Shown in pieces: positions 1-8,279 of a DNA stretch of 64,000 bases. Under the pieces are notes generated by a model. The model worked only from the letters and a program-made list of their open reading frames with translations. It ran no database searches and was not told the origin of the DNA. A program made the translations under genes and the position numbers. Origin of the DNA: an uncultured Paracoccaceae bacterium (GTDB taxonomy: Bacteria; Pseudomonadota; Alphaproteobacteria; Rhodobacterales; Rhodobacteraceae); contig CATOSB010000012.1 of the NCBI GenBank assembly GCA_951812305.1, forward strand, positions 209,591 to 273,590, written 5' to 3'. Position 1 is the stretch's first letter. Every line of letters starts with the position of its first letter.

Positions 1-581
1 ATCTGGATCAAGTTTTCCGGGAAGAACTCTTTCGAGATTTCGGCGAGAAGGAAGTTCGCAGCAGGGGTGAATTGTGACGGCTTCATCACCACGGCGTTGC
101 CAAAGGCCAGGGCCGGACAGATCTTTCGCATTGGTGTAGAGATTGGGAAATTCCAGGGGCTGATGCAGAATATCACGCCACGCGGGCGGCGCAGAATCTG
201 GTTGGAAAATCCGGCCCGTCCGGTTGCCGTGGCCATCGCGCCCATCCGCGCAGCCTCACCAACGGAAAACCGCCCCTCGGCACAAGACTTCATGGTCTCG
301 CCCTTGGATTCGCGCAACAGTTTGCCCTGCTCCAACGTACCTGCAGTCGCAAGTTCATCCGCGCGCGCCTCGACGGCATCGATGAAGGCGTTCAGCCGGG
401 CAGAGCGTTCAAGCCCCGGCACCCGCGCCCATTCGGCTTGCACGACATTCGCCCGCTCGATTACCGCACCAAGCTCGTCGGCACCCATGATCCCATATCG
501 CCCAACCTTTTCGGACGGATTGGCCGGGTTGACGGTTTCATAGGCCTCCTCGCCGGACCCGAATTCATAGCGATAGGCCAT
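1..581 (-). CDS. Aldehyde dehydrogenase (NAD(P)-dependent family), N-terminal part only
   Basis: The frame stays open from an ATG at 581 to the left window edge, giving the first 193 residues of a protein whose family is usually about 475 residues. The stretch RRPRGVIFCISPWNFP near residues 130-146, followed by FGNAVVMKPS, is the classic cofactor-binding part of the aldehyde dehydrogenase superfamily. The catalytic Cys and Glu lie outside the window, so activity cannot be judged. The start lies 2 bases after the upstream transketolase stop, so the gene is the third of a minus-strand operon. By inference it oxidises an aldehyde made by the transketolase or by a neighbouring dehydrogenase. The substrate is unknown. 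Confidence 0.9.
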   Translation of the reverse strand, partial: MAYRYEFGSGEEAYETVNPANPSEKVGRYGIMGADELGAVIERANVVQAEWARVPGLERSARLNAFIDAVEARADELATAGTLEQGKLLRESKGETMKSCAEGRFSVGEAARMGAMATATGRAGFSNQILRRPRGVIFCISPWNFPISTPMRKICPALAFGNAVVMKPSQFTPAANFLLAEISKEFFPENLIQ

Positions 582-583
582 GG

Positions 584-1567
584 TCACATTTTCCTTTGCA
601 CGGTGTTGCGGGCGGCATCGGCGATCGCTACGGCATCCAGCCCGAATTTGTTCATCAGGTACGGCGTGGTACCGCCTTCGCAGAATTGGTCCCGAACGCC
701 GATGCGCTGAAACGGCAATCCGATCCCGGCATCTGCCAAAACCTCCGCCACCGCCGACCCCAAACCGCCGATGATGTTGTGGTTTTCCGCCGTCACGATT
801 GCGCCGGTCTTTTCGGCCATTTCAAGGATAAGTTCCCCGTCGATGGGTTTCAGCGACGCCATATCGACGACGCAGGCCTCGATTCCCTCACCCGCCAGAG
901 CTTCCGCAGCCATCAGAGATTCTGCCACGCACAATCCCGCGCTGATGATTGTCAGGTCGGTTCCCTCACGGCGGATGACGCCCTTGCCAATCTCTAAAGT
1001 CTGTGGCTCGAACGGCGGCGGTGTGGTCTCTGGCCGCTTCATGCGCAGATAGACCGGTCCGTCCCATTCGAGCGCCATTTTCACCATGGCCGCATGGTAT
1101 TCCGGGCCGGAGGGTTCGAATATCGCCATGTTCGGAACGGCACGCATGATCGCCACGTCCTCAATGGCTTGATGCGACACGCCCAGAAGCGTGGCGACAC
1201 CGGGAAGGAACCCGACGATCTTGACGGGCAGGTTCGGATAGGCCGCCTGCATGGTGATCTGGTCCAGCACCCGCTTGGTGATGAAGGCGCAGAATGAATG
1301 GCAGAACGGAATTTCGCCCGACCGTGCCATACCGCCCGCTATGCCGATCATGTTTGCCTCGGCAATTCCCGTGTTGTGGAACCGTTCAGGCAACTCGTCA
1401 CGAAATCGATCCGTTTCGGTCGGTGGCACCAGATCGGCGCAAAGTGCGACGATCCGTTGGTCAACTTTGGCAGCTTCGACCAATGCGTCGCCATATGCCC
1501 TTGGTAAGGGTTTGAACGACCGGTTGATAAAGTCCGCAGCTTCGAGTTGGGTCAGGGCTTCGGTCAT
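584..1567 (-). CDS. Transketolase, C-terminal subunit (pyrimidine-binding half)
   Basis: This 327-residue protein matches the pyrimidine-binding and C-terminal domains of transketolase. The catalytic Glu lies in GIAEANMIGIAGG near residue 70, and the C-terminal domain follows from about residue 200 (DLTIISAGLCVAE). It lacks the TPP diphosphate-binding GDG motif, which is on the neighbouring gene. Its start overlaps the stop of the N-terminal subunit gene by 4 bases, which points to coupled translation and a two-polypeptide enzyme. Split transketolases are often specialised for unusual ketoses, such as apulose phosphate or sulfofructose, so a housekeeping pentose phosphate role is less likely. 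The substrate is not determinable from sequence. Confidence 0.9.
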   Translation of the reverse strand: MTEALTQLEAADFINRSFKPLPRAYGDALVEAAKVDQRIVALCADLVPPTETDRFRDELPERFHNTGIAEANMIGIAGGMARSGEIPFCHSFCAFITKRVLDQITMQAAYPNLPVKIVGFLPGVATLLGVSHQAIEDVAIMRAVPNMAIFEPSGPEYHAAMVKMALEWDGPVYLRMKRPETTPPPFEPQTLEIGKGVIRREGTDLTIISAGLCVAESLMAAEALAGEGIEACVVDMASLKPIDGELILEMAEKTGAIVTAENHNIIGGLGSAVAEVLADAGIGLPFQRIGVRDQFCEGGTTPYLMNKFGLDAVAIADAARNTVQRKM

Positions 1568-2391
1568 ATTTGCGCCTCCAACTCGGCCCGCGCGCTTGCA
1601 GCGACCTCGGGCGGAAAGCGCAGTTGATGGAACATGAGACCTTCAAGTGAAGCCACACCTTTGCCCATCAAAGTATTTGCTTTAATAAAGCTGGGTTTGC
1701 CCTTCGTCTCGCGCGCCGTGTCATAAGCCCCAAGCAGAGCCCCGATGTCATTACCATCGACCTCTTGGACCGCGAATCCGAAGCTTTGCATCTTGTCCGC
1801 CAATGGTTCCAGAGACATCACCAGATCCATCGGTCCTTCGGATTGGACGAAGTTGTAGTCCACGATGAGACAGAGGTTGTCCAAGCCCTTGGCACCGGCA
1901 AACATCGCCGCCTCCCAGACCTGACCTTCCTGCATTTCTCCGTCGCCGATCACCACATAGAACCGGCTGGCGCGTCTCTGGCGTTTTGCCGCCAGGGCAC
2001 AGCCGATGGCGACCGAGAGGCCCTGACCAAGGGAACCACATGTCGCTTCGACGAAGGGTCCCATTCGCTCAGACGAATTGATCTCAAGGGTCGAACCATC
2101 GTGGACGTATGTCTTCAACTGGGTGGTGTTGAAGAACCCCCTTTCGCCTAAGGCGGCGTAAAAGATCGCTGTGTTGTGTGCCGTGGTCAGAAAGATTCTG
2201 TCGCGGTCCGGCCATGTCGGATTTGCCGGATCCATCGTGGCCTCGGCGAAATACAGCGTTGTGAATATGTCGGCAGCACCAAGTCCCTGCTGTACATAAC
2301 CTTGGCCGGAAGGGGCGACCATATCAACGACATGCAGACGCAATCGCGTCGCGATCCTTTCCAGTTCTTCAAGATTGTGCTTAACTCGCAT
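1564..2391 (-). CDS. Transketolase, N-terminal subunit (TPP-binding half)
   Basis: This 275-residue protein carries the transketolase TPP/Mg-binding signature: GDGEMQEGQVWEAAMFAG near residues 148-165 followed by DYN about 14 residues later. HNTAIFYAAL and GSLGQGLSVAIG match other family motifs around the diphosphate pocket. It is the first gene of a minus-strand operon (this gene, then the C-terminal subunit, then aldehyde dehydrogenase) and is transcribed divergently from a GntR regulator 62 bases away, which probably controls it. The family is confident; the substrate is not. A second, distinct split transketolase lies at 9078-10891. Confidence 0.9.
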   Translation of the reverse strand: MRVKHNLEELERIATRLRLHVVDMVAPSGQGYVQQGLGAADIFTTLYFAEATMDPANPTWPDRDRIFLTTAHNTAIFYAALGERGFFNTTQLKTYVHDGSTLEINSSERMGPFVEATCGSLGQGLSVAIGCALAAKRQRRASRFYVVIGDGEMQEGQVWEAAMFAGAKGLDNLCLIVDYNFVQSEGPMDLVMSLEPLADKMQSFGFAVQEVDGNDIGALLGAYDTARETKGKPSFIKANTLMGKGVASLEGLMFHQLRFPPEVAASARAELEAQI

Positions 2392-2453
2392 CGAGCATCC
2401 GATTTATCAAAGTTCTGTATCTTTGTACCTTTTGTCATGGGGAGATTGTCAAG
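2392..2453. promoter_or_regulatory. Divergent promoter region between the split transketolase operon and the GntR gene
   Basis: This 62-base AT-rich gap separates two divergent genes. It contains ctttgtaccttttgtc around 2423-2438. A related string, aacaaaggtatgtacat, lies upstream of tctC at 3221-3237, and on one strand the two share TACCTTT. That makes them weak candidates for the operator of the adjacent GntR protein. No convincing -35/-10 pair was identified. Confidence 0.35.
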
Positions 2454-3167
2454 ATGAATCTTCAGGCGATGCGCCGACAGGCCGTTCCGCTGCACGCAGA
2501 AGTCGCAGAGGTTCTGCGCCATCAAATCATGTCGGGTGATCTTGCTCCCGGTGCGCGGTTGCCAGCGCTGAGGGAGCTGACCGAAGAATTGGGTGTTGCG
2601 CGCATGACGGTGGTTCAGGCGATGAATACACTGGAAGACGAGGGTCTGATCGAGAAGCATTCCGGCAGGGGAACCTTTGTGCGTGAAGTGCAAATACCCA
2701 GCCGTGTCGCGCTGCAGATGAAGGCCGATTTGTCAGAGATCCACGCGATGGTCGAGCAGCTGGAGGTTTCTGTCCGAAAGGGCGATATCACCATTGAAAA
2801 GTCCAAGGATGGAAGGTATTTCCGCTCAATGCGGCGCATTCATGCGCGCGGCGGCAAGCCTTTCTGTCAGGTTGATATCCAACTTGATGACGACGTTTAT
2901 GAACAGGCGCCAGATCGGTTTACCCAAGAAATCGTGGTCGCGGTTCTAAGGGATCTTGGAATTGATGTCGAAAGGGCGCGGCAGAATATCACCATCGCAT
3001 ACGCGGATTTCAATCTCGCCAAGGCGCTTGGTATCAAGGTCAATTCTGCTGTCTTCAAGGTGCTTCGGGAGTTCTTCGATGCCGAGGGCAAACTGATCTA
3101 TTCGGCCAAGCTGTATTACCCTGGCGATCTGCTCGAACTGGATATCGAGTTCGCAACGGGTATTTAG
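2454..3167 (+). CDS. GntR family transcriptional regulator with UTRA domain (HutC type)
   Basis: The 237-residue protein starts with a winged helix-turn-helix (residues about 9-75), showing LAPGARLPALRELTEELGV and the wing GLIEKHSGRGTFV typical of GntR proteins. The C-terminal part (about 95-235) resembles the UTRA ligand-binding fold, with LREFFDAEGKLIYSAKLYYP near the end. HutC/UTRA regulators usually repress nearby catabolic genes until a small effector binds. Its position between the minus-strand transketolase operon and the plus-strand transporter operon suggests that it controls both. The effector is unknown but is probably the transported compound or a metabolite of it. Confidence 0.88.
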   Translation: MNLQAMRRQAVPLHAEVAEVLRHQIMSGDLAPGARLPALRELTEELGVARMTVVQAMNTLEDEGLIEKHSGRGTFVREVQIPSRVALQMKADLSEIHAMVEQLEVSVRKGDITIEKSKDGRYFRSMRRIHARGGKPFCQVDIQLDDDVYEQAPDRFTQEIVVAVLRDLGIDVERARQNITIAYADFNLAKALGIKVNSAVFKVLREFFDAEGKLIYSAKLYYPGDLLELDIEFATGI

Positions 3168-3197
3168 CGATCGATTTGCCGATTGCTTCTACGCGTA

Positions 3198-3273
3198 TTG
3201 ACAATTGCGGTTTGTTAAGGAACAAAGGTATGTACATCTAGATCAATGAAGAACATGATCGAAGCATGGGAGG
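3198..3273 (+). promoter_or_regulatory. Probable promoter and ribosome-binding site of the tctC operon
   Basis: A perfect TTGACA lies at 3198-3203. The expected -10 position about 17 bases downstream reads aacaaa, a poor match, so the promoter may need an activator or be weak. A strong Shine-Dalgarno GGAGG at 3269-3273 lies 9 bases before the tctC ATG. The string aaaggtatgtaca at 3224-3236 is a candidate operator shared with the divergent promoter at 2392-2453. Confidence 0.4.
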
Positions 3274-3282
3274 GCTTCAAAA

Positions 3283-4248
3283 ATGAAACTGATAAAACTT
3301 GCAGCAGTCGGTGTTGCCGCGCTTGGGCTGAGCGCGGGCGCCGCTCTGGCCGAATATCCTGAAAAGCCAATCAATGTGGTGGTTTCGTTTAAAGCCGGCG
3401 GCAACGCTGATATCGGCGCGCGCATCGCCGCAGAGGCAATCAGCGCTGAACTCGGCGTTCCGGTCAACGTGCTGAACAAGCCCGGTGGCGCGCATATTCC
3501 TGCCGTGATGAGCGTCAAAGAAGCGCCCGCAGACGGGTACACGATTCTTCAATTTGCACCGCCGAGTTTCATGGTTGTCCCGCTGACACGCGAAGTCCCT
3601 TATAGCGTTCAGGACGATTTCGTGCCGATCTTTGCCGGCGCATTTGCCACCAACGCTTTGTATGTACGCGCAGACAGCCCGTACGAAACATTCGAAGACT
3701 TCATCGAAGGCGCGAAGGCCAACAAGTTGACCATGGGTGTCAACAATCTCGGTGCGCCGCCGAATCTCAGCGCCGTTCAACTGGCCAGCGAATTCGGGTT
3801 GGAATTCAAGACCATCGCACTCAAGACGGTGCCCGCATCCATCACCGGCCTGATCGGTGGGCAAGTTGATGTCGCCGTCGGCCAGATCGCAACGATCAAC
3901 GCGTTTAAAGACGAAATCCGCCCGTTGATTATTCTCGACAACAACCGCGTTCCGGCGATGGAGAAGCACCTTCCGGGCGTGCGGACCGTGGGAGAGGCAT
4001 TTGAAGGCAAGAACGCTGGCGCATGGGTGCGTGGTGGCTGGGCTGTCAAAGCTGGAACGCCGCAGGAAATCATCGACAAGCTGGTCGAAGCATCCGCTGC
4101 CGTCGGCACCGACGAATTCATCTCTGGCCTCCCGGCGGGCATCGACTGGAAATACGTTCAGGGTGCCGAAGGCGTTGGCGCGGAATTGCAGACCGGGATC
4201 AATCTATACTCGCCAATCCTTGATGGGCTTGGCCTTCTTCACAAGTAA
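3283..4248 (+). CDS. tctC: TTT transporter periplasmic substrate-binding protein (TctC/Bug family)
   Basis: This 321-residue protein has a Sec signal peptide (residues 1-23, ending in AGAALA). The mature protein begins EYPEKPINVVVSFKAGGNAD, which is the Bug/TctC family opening. The family motif PGGAHIPAVMSV, the phrase PADGYTILQF and the length (about 300 mature residues) all fit. It captures a carboxylate or similar anion in the periplasm and hands it to the TctA-TctB membrane part encoded just downstream. A terminator-like hairpin and an IS630 remnant separate it from tctB, so the binding protein may be made in excess over the membrane subunits. The ligand cannot be assigned by sequence. 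Confidence 0.93.
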   Translation: MKLIKLAAVGVAALGLSAGAALAEYPEKPINVVVSFKAGGNADIGARIAAEAISAELGVPVNVLNKPGGAHIPAVMSVKEAPADGYTILQFAPPSFMVVPLTREVPYSVQDDFVPIFAGAFATNALYVRADSPYETFEDFIEGAKANKLTMGVNNLGAPPNLSAVQLASEFGLEFKTIALKTVPASITGLIGGQVDVAVGQIATINAFKDEIRPLIILDNNRVPAMEKHLPGVRTVGEAFEGKNAGAWVRGGWAVKAGTPQEIIDKLVEASAAVGTDEFISGLPAGIDWKYVQGAEGVGAELQTGINLYSPILDGLGLLHK

Positions 4249-4271
4249 GCCAACCTGACTAAAACCATTGG

Positions 4272-4297
4272 GGCGCCGCCAACGCGCGGCGCCTTTT
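4272..4297 (+). terminator. Intrinsic (partial) terminator after tctC
   Basis: A perfect 8-bp GC stem (4272-4279 pairing with 4286-4293) with a 6-base loop is followed directly by TTTT. It lies 24 bases after the tctC stop. In binding-protein-dependent transport operons such a site usually lowers expression of the downstream membrane genes relative to the binding protein. Confidence 0.75.
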
Positions 4298-4309
4298 CCC
4301 CAGATACCA

Positions 4310-4788
4310 CTAGTCCCCTGTTTCGCATGATTTGACACGGTTTGTTTTCTCTGAATCTCTGTCCTGGCAAAAGCTGGGAGGTGTGAGAGATGGGCAAACG
4401 TGGTCCTGATGCGAAGTTTGTGGTTCGACTATCGAGCGAAGAGCGCGCAGAGTTGGAGAAAATGATCTGCAAGGGTATCGGTGTTGCGTATCGGCTTTTG
4501 AAGGCGCGGATATTGCTTAAAGCGGATGTGTCGGCGGAAGGCCCTGGTTGGGCTGATGCGCGGATCGCCGAGGCTCTGGAGACAAGCTCCTCGACAGTTC
4601 TGCGGACCCGCCGACAACTCGTAGAGGAAGGGTTAGAGGCGGCCCTGTCGCGAAAGAAAAGGTCCACCGCACCTTCGCGCATATTTGATGGGGAAGCGGA
4701 GGCAAGGTTAAATGGCACTTCACGGCTACGGATGCCAGAAACAAACTCTCACAGCTTTACCCGCAAATTGGGTGAATCAGGGGACTAG
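4310..4788 (+). mobile_element. Internally deleted, non-autonomous IS630-type element
   Basis: The segment is bounded by the inverted repeat CTAGTCCCCTG (4310-4320) and CAGGGGACTAG (4778-4788). The TA inside each end fits IS630 target duplication. About 480 bases remain, whereas family members are about 1.1 kb. The N-terminal and the very C-terminal coding parts of the transposase are kept and the catalytic centre is missing. The element ends 2 bases before the GGAGG ribosome-binding site of tctB (4791-4795). It therefore lies exactly in the tctC-tctB leader and may carry read-through or a new promoter into tctBA. Confidence 0.8.
4390..4775 (+). pseudogene. IS630 family transposase remnant (central DDE part deleted)
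   Basis: Residues 1 to about 107 from the ATG at 4390 form the helix-turn-helix N-terminus of an IS630 transposase (MGKRGPDAKFVVRLSSEERA at the start, RIAEALETSSSTVLRTRRQL inside). From about 4710 a different frame reads WHFTATDARNKLSQLYPQIG and then TGA at 4773-4775, which is the usual C-terminal end of the family (DARNKL...LYP). About 200 residues including the DDE catalytic triad are missing, with a frame change at the junction. It cannot encode an active transposase. Confidence 0.82.
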
Positions 4789-4802
4789 GCGGAGGCCGCA
4801 AT

Positions 4803-5258
4803 ATGCTGACCCAGCGCTTGGCGAATATCGTCTTCACGATCCTGATCATTGCCGCATGTGCGTATTTCGCCTGGGTTGCTGAGGGCTTCAAGGCGGTCGG
4901 GCTACTGGCAAGCTCCGGCCTGCCATCAAAATTCTTTCCCCAACTCTTGCTTGGCTTCACGGCTGTTTGCGCAGCAATCGTGCTTTTCGCCTATATCACA
5001 CGGCGTGAGACAGGCGACGAGGGGCAAACGGTCTTTGCCTCGTCAATTGAAGCGCGCCGCGGGTTGCTCGCACTGGCCGCAACCATCGTTTGCTACATCA
5101 TTTGGCGCAATGTTGGATACGTTGCGATGGCTGCGGTCTCGGGTGCTCTTCTTTGCCTCGCGATGGGTGTCAGAAACCCGATCATCTATGTCGTCAATAT
5201 TGTCTTGGCTGCTGGCATCTATCTGGTCTTCACACAACTTCTCGGGACTCAATTCTAG
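4803..5258 (+). CDS. tctB: TTT transporter small membrane subunit (TctB family)
   Basis: This 151-residue hydrophobic protein has about four predicted membrane segments (residues about 9-29, 40-62, 82-100 and 105-145), matching the small TctB component in size and topology. TctB proteins diverge strongly in sequence, so the call rests on topology and on the position between tctC and tctA. The stop TAG is directly followed by the tctA ATG, indicating coupled translation. A GGAGG sits 7 bases upstream of the ATG, immediately after the IS630 remnant. Confidence 0.85.
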   Translation: MLTQRLANIVFTILIIAACAYFAWVAEGFKAVGLLASSGLPSKFFPQLLLGFTAVCAAIVLFAYITRRETGDEGQTVFASSIEARRGLLALAATIVCYIIWRNVGYVAMAAVSGALLCLAMGVRNPIIYVVNIVLAAGIYLVFTQLLGTQF

Positions 5259-6767
5259 ATGTTTGATGCTGCTGCAATTGGTGTCGCGTTCGGCAATCTG
5301 GTCGACCCGTTCACGCTTTTGATGCTGGTTGTCGGCATTGTTCTGGGCCTTGTCATCGGAATTCTGCCGGGGTTAGGCCCGCCCATCGCCATCGCATTGG
5401 CGCTGCCCTTCACCTTTTACATGGACCCTGTGCCGTCGTTGATCCTGCTGTTGGCGATCTATAACGCCGCGATCTATGGCGGTTCGATTTCCGCCATTGC
5501 GGTGGGCATACCCGGTACAGGTGCTGCAATCGCGACCGTTCTAGACGGGCACTCGATGTACAAACAAGGCCGTGGCGGTGAAGCCCTGGGCTTGTCGCTG
5601 ACCGGTAGCATAATCGGTGGTCTTGTCAGCGTCGTTTGCCTGACCTTCATCGCGCCGATCCTCGCACAGATTGCGATAAAATTCGGGCCGCGTGAGTTTC
5701 TGGCGATCTCGATCTTTGGCCTCGTCGTCGTCGTTCGCGTTGCCGGCGCGAACCTGTTCAAAGGCCTGCTGGTCGGCGGCCTTGGCATCTTTCTGACCAC
5801 ATGGGGTCTGGACGAATTGAACGGGGCCGAGCGGTACACATTCGGCACTTATCACTTGTACGAAGGCATCCCCTTGGTGCCCTTTCTCGTTGGCGTCTTT
5901 GCAGTGTCAGAGGTGTTGATCGGCGCGGAAAAGGCCCTGAAGAAGATCGAGTTCGACCAGTCCAGTTTGAAAGTGATCATTCCCGGACTTGCCACATTGT
6001 CAAAGCTTAAGGGCAATCTAGCGAGGTCATCCCTGATCGGCACCGTGATCGGGATCATCCCCGGCGAGGGCGCGGCGGTTGGAGCCTTCTTCGCTTACTC
6101 GGAAGAAAAGCGCCGTTCAAAAACGCCGGAGAAATTCGGCACCGGCATCCCGGATGGCATCGTTGCGCCGGAAACGGCGAACAACGCGACGGTTGGCGGC
6201 GCGCTGGTTCCGACATTGACGCTCGGTGTGCCGGGCAGCCCGGCGGCGGCGGTGTTGCTCGGCGCGTTCCTTATCCAAGGGCTCGCACCCGGACCGACGT
6301 TGTTCGATGAACGCCCGGACATTATGTATTCGCTGTTTCTTGGGCTGTTTGTGATCAACGTCCTGATGCTTTTCATCGGCATGGTCGCGATCCGTTACGC
6401 GGCCAAACTTATCATGGTGCCGATGACCGTGATCGTGCCAACTGTGCTGCTGCTCAGCTTCACGGGCATCTATGCGGTCTCCAACAGCCTGTTTAACGTC
6501 GGCGTCCTGCTCGGTGGCGGCATCCTGGGATACGTCATACGCAAACTCGGCTATTCCATCGCGCCACTCTCCATCGGCTTTGTGCTTGGCCCGATCCTGG
6601 AGGACTCCCTGCGCCAGTCGATCACCATCGCCGATGGCAGCACCGGCGAGTTCTTCAACACGCCTATCGGCCTGACGATATATGCGGCTTTGGCGTTGAC
6701 GATCTTCTGGGGTCCGATTTCGGGATGGATCAAAGGCCGCAAAGCTGGCGGGGCGGAAGACCCATGA
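5259..6767 (+). CDS. tctA: TTT transporter large membrane subunit (TctA family)
   Basis: At 502 residues with about 12 membrane segments this is the normal size for TctA, the ion-coupled permease of tripartite tricarboxylate-type transporters in the inner membrane. Family motifs are clear: ILPGLGPPIAIALALPFTF near residue 34, GGSISAIAVGIPGTGAAIAT near 74, and the repeat motif GIIPGEGAAVGAFFAYS near 265, with GVPGSPAAAVLLGAFLIQGL near 325. It ends overlapping the sulfatase start by 4 bases (ATGA), which ties import to sulfatase action. Substrates of the family include citrate, tartrate and aromatic acids; this one is unknown. Confidence 0.95.
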   Translation: MFDAAAIGVAFGNLVDPFTLLMLVVGIVLGLVIGILPGLGPPIAIALALPFTFYMDPVPSLILLLAIYNAAIYGGSISAIAVGIPGTGAAIATVLDGHSMYKQGRGGEALGLSLTGSIIGGLVSVVCLTFIAPILAQIAIKFGPREFLAISIFGLVVVVRVAGANLFKGLLVGGLGIFLTTWGLDELNGAERYTFGTYHLYEGIPLVPFLVGVFAVSEVLIGAEKALKKIEFDQSSLKVIIPGLATLSKLKGNLARSSLIGTVIGIIPGEGAAVGAFFAYSEEKRRSKTPEKFGTGIPDGIVAPETANNATVGGALVPTLTLGVPGSPAAAVLLGAFLIQGLAPGPTLFDERPDIMYSLFLGLFVINVLMLFIGMVAIRYAAKLIMVPMTVIVPTVLLLSFTGIYAVSNSLFNVGVLLGGGILGYVIRKLGYSIAPLSIGFVLGPILEDSLRQSITIADGSTGEFFNTPIGLTIYAALALTIFWGPISGWIKGRKAGGAEDP

Positions 6768-8257
6768 GCAAGCGACCAAATATCCTGCTGATCTATGCAG
6801 ATCAGATGCGGTATGACGCCATGGGTTGTGCTGGCAATCCGGTGATCAAGACACCGCAGATCGACCGGTTGGCCAGTGAGGGTGTGCAATTCACTGAGGC
6901 CTATACCTCCTACCCGATATGCTGCCCATTCCGGGCCTCGGTCCAGACCGGGCTTTATGCGCAAAACCACGGGATGATCCAAAACCATTTCCCATTGCGG
7001 GGCGGTCAAACCTTCTTGGCGGACCTGATGAAAGAGGCCGGGTATCGCACAGGTTATATCGGCAAATGGCATCTGGAAGGCGGGCCTAAGCCGGGTTTTG
7101 TTCCGCCAGAACGGCGCTTTGGTTGGGACCACTTCGTTGGCTTTAACCGTGGCCACGAATACATGTCCTCGATCTATTATGACGACGAAGGCCAAGCCTA
7201 TCACTCAAAACGCTACGAGCCGGATTATCAGACCGATCAACTGATCGACTTTATTGCCGATGCGTCCAGGGCCGAAGATGGCAAGCCCTGGATCGGCTAC
7301 GTCAGCTATGGCCCGCCGCATTTCCCGATGGATATGCCCGACTACCTGCGCAAGGTTTATGACCCGGAAGAGGTTCCACTACCACCGGGCGTCCCCAACT
7401 TGGATTTGCAGCGGGATTTCCAGAAGATGCGCAATGAGGTCTGGTGCGGTGGTGACCCAAAGTCAGGCCATTCCAGCCACGCGGCCTATGACACCAAACC
7501 GGTTGGCGAACCGGAAACAGAGGCCGAAATCCGGCAGTTCATCGCCGAATATTACGGCATGATTCACAATATCGACCTCAACCTCGGTCGCATACTCAAT
7601 GAACTCGACCGACAGGGTGTGGCTGACGACACGGTGGTGATGTTCTTCAGCGATCACGGCGACATGTGTGGCCAGCACGGGCATTTCTGTGGGATCAAGA
7701 ATACGGCCTATCGCGCTGCAATGCATGTGCCGTTCATTGTGCGATATCCCGCGCGATTTAAGCCACAGAAATCCAATGCCATGGTCGATGTCGGTCCCGA
7801 CATGATGCCAACGATCATTGAAATTGTTGGGGCGGATGTGCCGAGCGAAATCGACGGGCAAAGCTATTTGTCAGTTTTGGACGGTGACACGACCGAGCAT
7901 CGCGATGCGATCTGGTATCAGGTCTTCACGCAAACCGGCGGCAATTCGCATGAATTCGCGCCTTATGGAGAACGCGGGATACGCACCAAGGATTGGATGT
8001 ATATGCGCCACAAGGGCGAACGCATCCTGCTGTTCGATGAACGCGCCGATCCTGATGAACAGAATAACCTCGTAAACGATCCCGCATACATAGCGCTGAT
8101 GGACGACTTCGACGAACGCATTGACACCCATATGAAGGCGACGGGCGATGATTGGGATATGGCCGCCGATTTCCCACCACCAGACTGGGTGACGCATGCA
8201 GAGGCGAAAAAGCACCTTGATGCGGTGCTGCTGCCCAGCGCGATTGAGGTCCCGTGA
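6764..8257 (+). CDS. Sulfatase (formylglycine-dependent type I family), probably cytoplasmic
   Basis: The chosen start (MSKRPNILLIYADQMRYDAM) overlaps the tctA stop and gives 497 residues. An upstream in-frame start at 6725 would lie inside tctA. The active-site signature C-x-P-x-R is C53-C-P-F-R57, with C53 the predicted formylglycine residue, followed by ASVQTG. Metal-binding motifs are YADQMRYDAMG at the N-terminus and FFSDHGDMCGQHGHF near residue 290, and GKWHL lies near residue 101. There is no signal peptide, so it should act in the cytoplasm on an imported sulfate ester. Anaerobic or FGE-type maturation would be needed and is not encoded here. Phosphonate hydrolases of the same fold are an alternative. 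Confidence 0.88.
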   Translation: MSKRPNILLIYADQMRYDAMGCAGNPVIKTPQIDRLASEGVQFTEAYTSYPICCPFRASVQTGLYAQNHGMIQNHFPLRGGQTFLADLMKEAGYRTGYIGKWHLEGGPKPGFVPPERRFGWDHFVGFNRGHEYMSSIYYDDEGQAYHSKRYEPDYQTDQLIDFIADASRAEDGKPWIGYVSYGPPHFPMDMPDYLRKVYDPEEVPLPPGVPNLDLQRDFQKMRNEVWCGGDPKSGHSSHAAYDTKPVGEPETEAEIRQFIAEYYGMIHNIDLNLGRILNELDRQGVADDTVVMFFSDHGDMCGQHGHFCGIKNTAYRAAMHVPFIVRYPARFKPQKSNAMVDVGPDMMPTIIEIVGADVPSEIDGQSYLSVLDGDTTEHRDAIWYQVFTQTGGNSHEFAPYGERGIRTKDWMYMRHKGERILLFDERADPDEQNNLVNDPAYIALMDDFDERIDTHMKATGDDWDMAADFPPPDWVTHAEAKKHLDAVLLPSAIEVP

Positions 8258-8279
8258 CGGCAGACCGGCGCAATAAGTG

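Noticed and set aside
584-2391. Adjacent transketolase halves as one gene broken by a frameshift
   Set aside because: Each half has its own start, the genes overlap as ATGA, and two-subunit transketolases are well known.
6725-6763. Upstream start of the sulfatase inside tctA
   Set aside because: The ATG at 6764 overlaps the tctA stop in the same way as other gene pairs of the operon, and the family motif begins right after it.
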